Positions 57,297 to 64,000 of a stretch of 64,000 nucleotides of DNA are shown here, piece by piece; the first letter of the stretch is position 1, and every line of letters begins with the position of its first letter. The notes beneath the pieces were generated by a model. It was not told the DNA's origin. It searched no databases and worked only from the letters and a program-made list of their open reading frames with translations. The DNA is from Phaeosaccion multiseriatum. Its lineage: Eukaryota; Ochrophyta, other classes. The stretch spans positions 2,480,001 through 2,544,000 of the forward strand of contig OZ218957.1 in NCBI GenBank assembly GCA_965112735.1. Reading direction: 5' to 3'. The position numbers and the translations under genes are program-made.

Positions 57297-58707
57297 TGAT
57301 TCCCCGTCCTGCCCCTCCTGCTTCGTCCCTCCGCTGCTCTCTTTCCTTTCATTCTCACGCTCGTCGTGCCGTTCTCCCACACAAGTCTGCCTACTACGGC
57401 AGACCCTTACCCACGCTCTCTTCTCCCGTCTCCCCTTCGGATTCGTCCGCGCCCCAGAGCAACACGCCTCCCACGTGCTACCTCTCTCAGCCCTCCTCCA
57501 TCACTCCTGAGAGTGTCTACGTGCTTCCCTCGGAAGGCGACCAAGGACGAGGCGGAAGAGGCGGAAGAGGCGGAAGAGGCGGCTTCCCCTGTTCTGCTGC
57601 TGGCGGTGCCATGAACAACGGCGGAGGCGAGAACGGCGAGAAAAAGGGCTGGCACTTCCTGGGTGAGTAGAGAGGGAACTCTACATTCGCTCCCACACCG
57701 CTACCTTGCATTTTCGTTCTCCATAAACTTGTTGATGATATGTCTGCATTGGATAGAGAGAGTCTTGATAGAAAAAGAAGGGGGGAGATGTAGATGGAGA
57801 GGGAGAGTGAGCACGCGTCTTCACTTGTGCATTAGGATTCCCTCCTACTACCTCTTCCTTTGTCTCCGTCTCTCTCTTTTTCTCTCTTTCTCTCTCTCTC
57901 GCTCGCTCACTCTCTCCCTCTCTGTCTGGTTCTCTCTCTCTCTCTCTCTCTCTCCCTCTCTCTTTCTCTCCCTCCCTCTTTCTCTCCCTCCCTCTTTCTC
58001 TCTCTCTCTACTCTCACTGCTCTCTGCCTGCCGCGCTAGATCGCCCCAGCTGGGGGGACTTAAACCCGAGACGGATGAGAGTCCCCTTCGGAGAAGGAGG
58101 AGGAGGAGGAGGAGGAGGAGGAGAAGGAGGAGAGGAGGAGCGGAGAGGTTCGGGAAAGAGCGTCTACTCCGACAGCAGCGTTGAGGAAAGGCATAGTGAT
58201 GACTTGTCCGGCGTTCTACTGTGAGTGAGAGAGGAGGGATAGAAGGAGGGAGGGAAGGAGGGAGGGAGGGAGGGAGGGAGGGAGGCAGTGGGGAAATGAG
58301 TGGCTTCGGGCCTCCTTCCCTTCCTCACTCACTCTGAGACACTGCACACACATGGCTTGTCTCGCTTCTGTCTGTTCGCCAGGGAAGAAAGAGACGAAAG
58401 AGGGAGGGGCCCTCAAAGTGTCACTTACCCTCCTAACAGTGTCGTTTAACAGTCCTTTCTTACCCTCCTAACAGTGTCGTTTAACAGTCCTTTCTCATCC
58501 ACGAGTCTCCGGTCCGTCCATGCCCTTCCCCTGTCCTCCTCTCCCTTATAGGCTCAAGCACGGACTGAGCACCGGGATTCACTCGTCAGACTGCACCGCC
58601 CCATCCTCAGAGATGAGCTGGGAGGGAGACTCTAGGCAACGATTCAGCAGCAGCAGCAGCAGCAGCAGCAGCCGCAGCAACCACAGGAACTCCATGCACC
58701 AGACCCT

Positions 58708-58744
<37 letters not shown>

Positions 58745-61700
58745 CAGCACCGGCAGTTGGTGATACTGCCATCGAAGAGGTATCCCTCCAGGAAGAGGAG
58801 AAGAAGGGGTCACAGGTGGGGAACCTCTTCAAGAACGGACCGCAGCAGCGCGAGCAGCCGCTTGGGGAAAGCAGGAGGAGGAGGAGGAGGAGGAGGAGGA
58901 GGAGGAGGAGGAGGAGGAGGAGGAGGAGGAGGAGGAGGAGGAGGAGAACAAGGAGGAGAAGGAGGAGGAGGAGGACGACGACGAGGAGGAGGAGGAGGAG
59001 GAGGAGGAGGAGGAGGAGGAGGAGGAGGCCGAGGAGAAGGAGGAGGACGACGAGGAGGACGAGGAGGACGAGGAGGACGAGGAGGAGAAGGAGAAGAGCT
59101 GCGCACCCCTGCCCTGCTGTACGCGCGCCGTCGTAATAGCACCTTTGTCAACCATCATCCGCTGCGAAACTACGGCTGGCTTGGCGACCACCAGGCCTCT
59201 GCTTGCATGGCTTGTACCACCACCTTCACCATCACGGAGCGGAGGCATCACTGCAGGTCAGCCAGGCCTCGAACTACTCTCCCATCCGGGGAAGTGAGAC
59301 AAGAAAGAGGGGGGGGGACGTTGTCTTACGTGTGTGCCCTTGATGCCTGGGCTTGTAGTGGCTGCTGTTGCTACTACTCCGACAGCAAACTCCTCCTTCC
59401 TTCCTGCCGCTCCCCGACTTCTTGCCTTTCCTTGTTGGTCCTCCTCCTCCTCCTTCTCCTCCTCCTCCTCCTCCTCCTCCTCCTCCTCCTCCTCCTCCTC
59501 CTCCTCCTCCTCCTCCTCCTCCTGCTCCTCCTCCTCCTCCTCCTCCTCCTCCTCCTCCTCCTCCTCCGCCTCCCCTTCCCTTCCCTTCCCTCCCTCCCCT
59601 CCCCTCCCCTCTCTCCTTGTCCTCCTCAGGGCATGTGGCGGTTTGTTCTGCCAGGCATGCAGCTTCCGTCGCTGCCTGGTACAAGACCCTGTCGTTCGGC
59701 CCAATGCGTGGGGACGCACCGATAGGAAGGTTCCTCTCAGGGTCTGCAGAAGCTGCTTCGAAGTAAGTGTGTCAAGAACGCTCGTTAGTAACGTCACCGA
59801 AGGGGTTACCGTGACTGACAGCGTCTCGCGTGTTGCGTCAGCTCTGTGATTGCGCTTTGACTCACTGCTGTCCGTTTGTGCAATGTCCCCTCCTCCTCCT
59901 CCTCCTCCTCCTCCTCCTCCTCCTCTTCCTCCTCCTCCTCCTCGACTCGGCAACCTCTTCAGGCATTGGAGCCTTTGCAGTATGAGCTCCTGTCCGTGGT
60001 TCCTCGGGCATGCCGAATGAATCCTTTCCAGCCTCGCTCCTTGTGGCGCCTCTTGAACAGGTACAGTAGATGCACAAGGCTACGGCAGAAGCGGTGGTCG
60101 GTGAGGATATGGGTGGCTTGCACAGGTTTAAGTCATAAGGGCGAGAGATGTGGCAACAAAGACAGGCCCTGTGCAACCCCTCGCGACCCTACTCCCCTCT
60201 CCATATGCCTCTAATCCCCCCCTCGCCCTCCCTCCCTCTCTCCCTCCCTCCCTCCCTCCCTCCCTGCCTGCCTCCCTGCCTCCCTCCCTCCCTCCCTCCC
60301 TCCCTCCCTCCCTCCCTCCCCCTCTCCCTCCCCTCCCCCTCCCCTCCCCAGCCCAATCGGTCTGTCTCTTGCCCAGGAGGTGCGCAAGGCCGCTCACTCG
60401 CTCAACAACCTGCTGGCAGGGCCTGGTGAGTGCACTCCGGAGCTTGTGGGCCAAGATCAGAGCATCCCAGTGCATCTGCTGACCTCCGCCAAGGCGTTAC
60501 TCTTCCTCACGGTGATCAAGGGGGGGCTCTTTTGGGCAGGTAGGAGTGAAAAGGAGGAGGGGAGAGGAGGGGAGGGGAGAGGAGAGGAGAGGAGAGGAAG
60601 GGAGAGGGGAGGGGAGGGGAGGGGAGGGGAGGGGAGGGGAGGGGAGGGGAGGGGAGGAGAGGAGAGGAGAGGAGAGGAGAGGAGAGGAGAGGAGAGGAAA
60701 GAAGAGGAGAGGAGAGGAAAGAAGTGGAGAAAGGAGAAGGAGAGGAGAGGAGAGGAGAGGAGAGGAGAGGGGAGGAGAGGAGAGGAGAGGAGAGGAGAGG
60801 AGGGGAGAGAAGAGGAGACAAGAGGAGACGAGAGAAGAGGAGAGGAGAGAAGGGGAGAGGGGAGGAGAGGAGAGGAGAGGAGGGCAAAGTTGGTGCGGTG
60901 GGTGGCGGTGCGGTGTAGTAGGGGCCTGACTTTTCGTAGGCCACAACTGTTGTCAAACTCCCCCACCAACGAAAGAAGAGCCAAGCAAACACCCCTTCTT
61001 GATATGCCCTTTCTTTCACCCACATCCCCCTTCAACACCCGTCCAACAAAGGATCCTTCGGCACAGGGCTCTGTATCTGCCGCCTCCCCGACAGCACTTG
61101 GTCCCCCCCCTCAGCTGTGGCCATGGCAGGTGTAAGCTGGGGGCTGCAGGTAGGCCTGGAGCTGGTGGACATGGTCGTCGGTCTAAAGACGGACGAGGCT
61201 GTGGACCTGCTGAAACGTACGGGAAGGGTGTCTCTGGAGGCGGAGGTGGGCGCGTGCGTGGGCACTGTGGGGCGGTGTGCGACGTCGGCGCTGCACCTGC
61301 CTTTCGGTGGGGAGTGGAGGGGTGGGGAGGGGGATGGCAGTGGATGGGACGAAGGAGGAGCAGGTGGGGGAGGAGGTGGAGAGGGCAGGGGTGCGGGGAG
61401 GAGAGGCGGAGGGGAGAGCCGGCGGCTCCTGTCGGGTCTTTCGCGGAAGAACAAGACGCTGCCCAAGGTAAGACGCAGAGGGGGGATGGCAGTCGATGGG
61501 AGGGGGGGGAGGAGAGGGAGGGGCGAGGATGTGAGGCGGCAGGCAGAGGATAAGGGGGGGAATTCATTGACTTAATGAATCAACCTAGGATTTACGCATG
61601 TGTGTGTGTGCGTGGAACAGGGGGATGGTAAGCTGAGCTGAAACTCAATCTGAACGTGAAGAGTGAGAGACGAAAGTGAAAATAAAAAGTAAAGCGTAGA

Positions 61701-62694
61701 GTGAAAAGAGAAGGGAACGAATCGGATGGCAACGGATGGCCCCTGAGGGTCGGTCCTTCTCACTCTCTCACCCTCTCATCAGAGACGTGCTCATGTGTGT
61801 TCCTGCTGCCGCCCCTCCCCTCCCCTCCCTCCACACTTGGCGCCGCCCCCCAGATTACCAACACGCCCACGCTGACCTACTCGCTGAGCAAGGGGCTCTA
61901 TTTTGGGGTGAGCGTGCAGGGTTGCGTAGCCCTTACGCGGGCGCTGCTCAACGAGCAGTTCTACGGCCTTCAGGTGAGGGGGGGGGGGGCTGCCTGCCCA
62001 TATGCCTGCCCATATGCCTGTCCATATGCCTGTCTTGCCTTGCAGGGGGATGGCAGTGGACAGGTAAAGGGTCTGTGGACGTGTGAAGAAGGGGACGGGC
62101 GGGTGGGGGTGGGGGGGGGGGAGGGGAGTATTCATGGCGTCGAATCACAGGGTGCTCACTCCTTGTATTTCCCCTGATCCTTCTTCCAATTGTTTGTTTG
62201 CCAATGATCACCAACTTGTCAAGGTGGACCCCCACTTCATCCTCTCCGGCGGGCTGCAGAAACCCCTCGCCGCTGAGCCGCTCTACGTGGCGTGCGATCG
62301 CATGGACAGACTCTTCCTGCAGGCCAGGCAGCGGAAGGAGAGGCAGGAGATGCAGCAGCAGCCGCAGCGACAGGGCCGTCAGGAACAGGGCGGGGAGGAG
62401 CACGGCGGCGAGTTCAGCAGCCGGGGCAGCGACATGACTGGGAATGCTGTGGTGCTCGAGGATGGTGTCACGCTCTCGTGGGGGGCGCAGGCAGTGCCGG
62501 AAGCAGCAGCACAAGCGTCACTAACGGCGACGGCGGCGGCGGAGAAGGAGGAGGAGCGAGGGGAGGAGAGAGGGGGGGAGGAAGAGGGTGGCGAAGAGGA
62601 GGAAGGTGTGAAAACGGAGGAGGGGGAGGGCGAGGGGGAGAAGGGGGACGAGGAGGAGGAGGAGGAGGAGGAGGAGGAGGAGGAGATCCACTAA
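56771..62694 (+). CDS. FYVE zinc-finger plus SYLF-domain phosphoinositide-binding protein
   Basis: Eleven exons in phase: 56771-56817, 56983-57064, 57386-57662, 58040-58220, 58552-59256, 59630-59762, 59963-60060, 60352-60539, 61052-61467, 61854-61973 and 62224-62694, giving about 905 aa. After a disordered, Gln- and Gly-rich region, a FYVE finger spans about residues 410-475: WLGDHQASACMAC, then RRHHCR joined across the intron to ACGGLFCQACS, and RVCRSC. These are the WxxD, R(R/K)HHCR and RVC signatures that bind PI3P on endosomes. A SYLF (YSC84/SH3YL1-type) lipid-binding domain covers about 520-770: LLTSAKALLFLTVIKGGLFW, GSFGTGLCICRLPDSTWSPP, LTYSLSKGLYFGVSV, NEQFYGLQ and AAEPLYVA. The C-terminus is acidic (EEGEE, poly-E). 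A role in endosomal trafficking or actin linkage is inferred from the domains. A glycine-rich insert at 58875-59090 is encoded by GGA repeats. Confidence 0.9.
60545..60890. repeat. GGAGA/GGGGA minisatellite
   Basis: Purine-only GGAGA and GGGGA pentamers in an intron of the FYVE-SYLF gene, directly after the donor at 60540. Confidence 0.9.
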
Positions 62695-63335
62695 AAGGCT
62701 GGTGGTGGTGGTGGTGGTGGTGGTGGTGGTGGTGGTGGTGGGAAGGCGAGCATCAGCAGCGACACAGGCATACAGGCATGTGAAGCAACGAGGAGAGTGA
62801 CGAGAGAATTTTTTGTGAAGTAATTTTTGTTGTTACGTAGTTGGCAGGCTTCTGTGTAGGGACAAAAACCCTCCAACGGGCCCGTCCGTCCCAATGGCCA
62901 GCAGATAGAAGGGATAGAGTCAAAAGCATTTTGAGAGAGAGAGACGTACACTGTAGGAAGACGTAGGTAGAGAGAAAAGAGAGAGGGCCTCCACCGCAGA
63001 CAGCGGAAGGACAGACGATATATGCACGAAGTACACCCGTCTTCTCTAGCGCCGCATGTGCTGTGCCGTCTCGTGCCATCCGCACCAGCAGCAGCTCAGC
63101 GACACGCCAATGAAGGCGTGGTGGCCCCTCGTGGTGGCCCCTCCCCCCAAGGGCCCGAGGCAAAAATAAAAGTAACGCCAGGACACCCACCAAAGGGATG
63201 GCAGCAGACGTGCGCGCGTCCACGAAGACTTGAGACGCTTTATTTTCTCCCCTTCCCGCGGACTTAAGACTTGTTCCCATCTCTCGGACCGGCGGAATCA
63301 AGCCTTGAGGAGCTCCAAAGGGAGTAGTAGCGTTT
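62695..63335. other. Spacer between FYVE-SYLF gene and glutamine-rich gene
   Basis: Begins with (GGT)n at 62698-62741. No gene recognised; the last few hundred bases should carry the promoter of the following gene. Confidence 0.45.
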
Positions 63336-63658
63336 ATGTTTGGCAGGGGAGGGGTGGTGTGTGGTACCAACGGCAGCGGCGCGTATGCTCCAGGAATCTG
63401 GGTCGCCTCTGCGCAGCAAATGGAGGAGGAAGAGGAGGAGGAAGAGCTGCGCCAACACAACGGCTTCCCAGTAGCAGCAGATTTTGCGGGAGGCAGGGGC
63501 ACAAGTCATGAGGAGCGCGTCTTACATCAGCAGCAGGAGTATCACCGCCAGCAGCAGCAGCTTCAATTCCAACAGCAGCAGCAGCAGCAGCAGTACGATG
63601 AGTTCCTGTTGCAGCAGCAACAACAACAACTCCAACGTCAACAGCATCATCAGTTGAT

Positions 63659-63690
<32 letters not shown>

Positions 63691-64000
63691 GACAGCAAGA
63701 GGGCCTCCACCAGCCGCAGCCGCCACCACCCCCGCCGCCGCAGCAACAGCAGCACCAGTACAAAGCTGGTCAGTACCAAGGGTACCAGAGTAGTCAGCAG
63801 AGAGAGAGTGGCGCCAATCACGGCAATGCTGCTCCCAAGAGCACCCTCCCCTCCGTCTCAGCCAAGGGGGGTAAGAGAGGGCGACCATGGGGGCCGGAGG
63901 GCGAAGGGGAGCTGCTGCAGCAGCACCCCCAACAACAGCATCAGCATCAGCATCAGCATCAGCAGGCTGCGAGGGAGGCTGATATGCTGCACAGCACAGA
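63336..64000 (+). CDS. Glutamine-rich protein, start only (runs off the right edge)
   Basis: An open plus-strand frame from ATG 63336 (MFGRGGVVCGTNGSGAYAPG) has no stop to the window end. It has an acidic patch ([15 protein letters not shown]), then long poly-Q tracts, a PQPPPPPPP run, and HQHQHQHQ at the end. A basic KGGKRGRPWGPEGEG segment resembles an AT-hook core (RGRP), which hints at a DNA-binding or transcriptional protein. An upstream exon cannot be excluded, since an in-frame stop lies about 30 bases before the ATG. Family unknown. Confidence 0.5.

Overview
This window is nuclear DNA of a eukaryote. Its genes are split by GT-AG introns that can be followed with exact reading phase, it is GC-rich, and it is unusually loaded with microsatellites and minisatellites. 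Three genes point to a photosynthetic stramenopile (ochrophyte): a DnaJ whose N-terminus is a signal peptide followed by an ASAFAP-like CAAFVP site, a P-loop ATPase with a similar GLAF presequence, and a membrane/zinc-site protein whose N-terminus reads SAQAFF. An RPGRIP1L-type ciliary transition-zone protein implies a flagellated stage. I cannot name the species; an ochrophyte such as a eustigmatophyte, a brown alga or a relative is my inference.

Layout from left to right: an F-box/LRR protein (-, cut by the left edge, starts at 3945); a repeat-rich spacer with two unusual inverted-repeat elements and a ~525-bp GGGA array (3946-6079); a plastid-type P-loop ATPase (+, 6080-8332); a spacer without a recognisable gene (8333-9805); a small five-exon membrane protein (-, 9806-12512) divergent from a FAM184-like coiled-coil protein (+, 12984-17033); a PhoD-type phosphatase (-, 17321-20445); a cytosolic 5'-nucleotidase III (-, 22139-25513) divergent from an acidic membrane-hairpin protein (+, 25820-27121); a 15-exon gene joining RPGRIP1L-like coiled coils and C2 domains to about twenty EF-hands (-, 27375 to at least 42710); a plastid DnaJ (-, 43485-48045); two more inverted-repeat elements, one enclosing a Ty3/gypsy RNase H relic (48360-49500); a probable plastid membrane protein with an HNH-like zinc site (+, 49789-50958); a TKL-like protein kinase (-, 51830-56466) divergent from a FYVE-SYLF membrane-binding protein (+, 56771-62694); and the start of a glutamine-rich protein (+, 63336 to the right edge).

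The genes are unrelated housekeeping, signalling, ciliary and plastid functions, not an operon-like system. What stands out is non-coding. (1) A ~17-base motif (TGTATCACCAACTGCTG and its complement) recurs more than 20 times. In the transcribed sense it sits immediately before several splice acceptors, like a combined branch-point/acceptor module, yet it also lies inside exons, where it is read as AVSPTA, QQLVIQQ or AVGDTA. (2) A family of small inverted-repeat elements ends in TCGGCCCCTGAC...GTCAGGGGCCGA. Each carries an internal array built on a doubled ~7-base word that differs between elements but matches the word in that element's own end. Neither matches a family I know.

All exon coordinates were derived by hand from splice signals, phase continuity and protein similarity remembered from the families; no alignment or transcript data were available.
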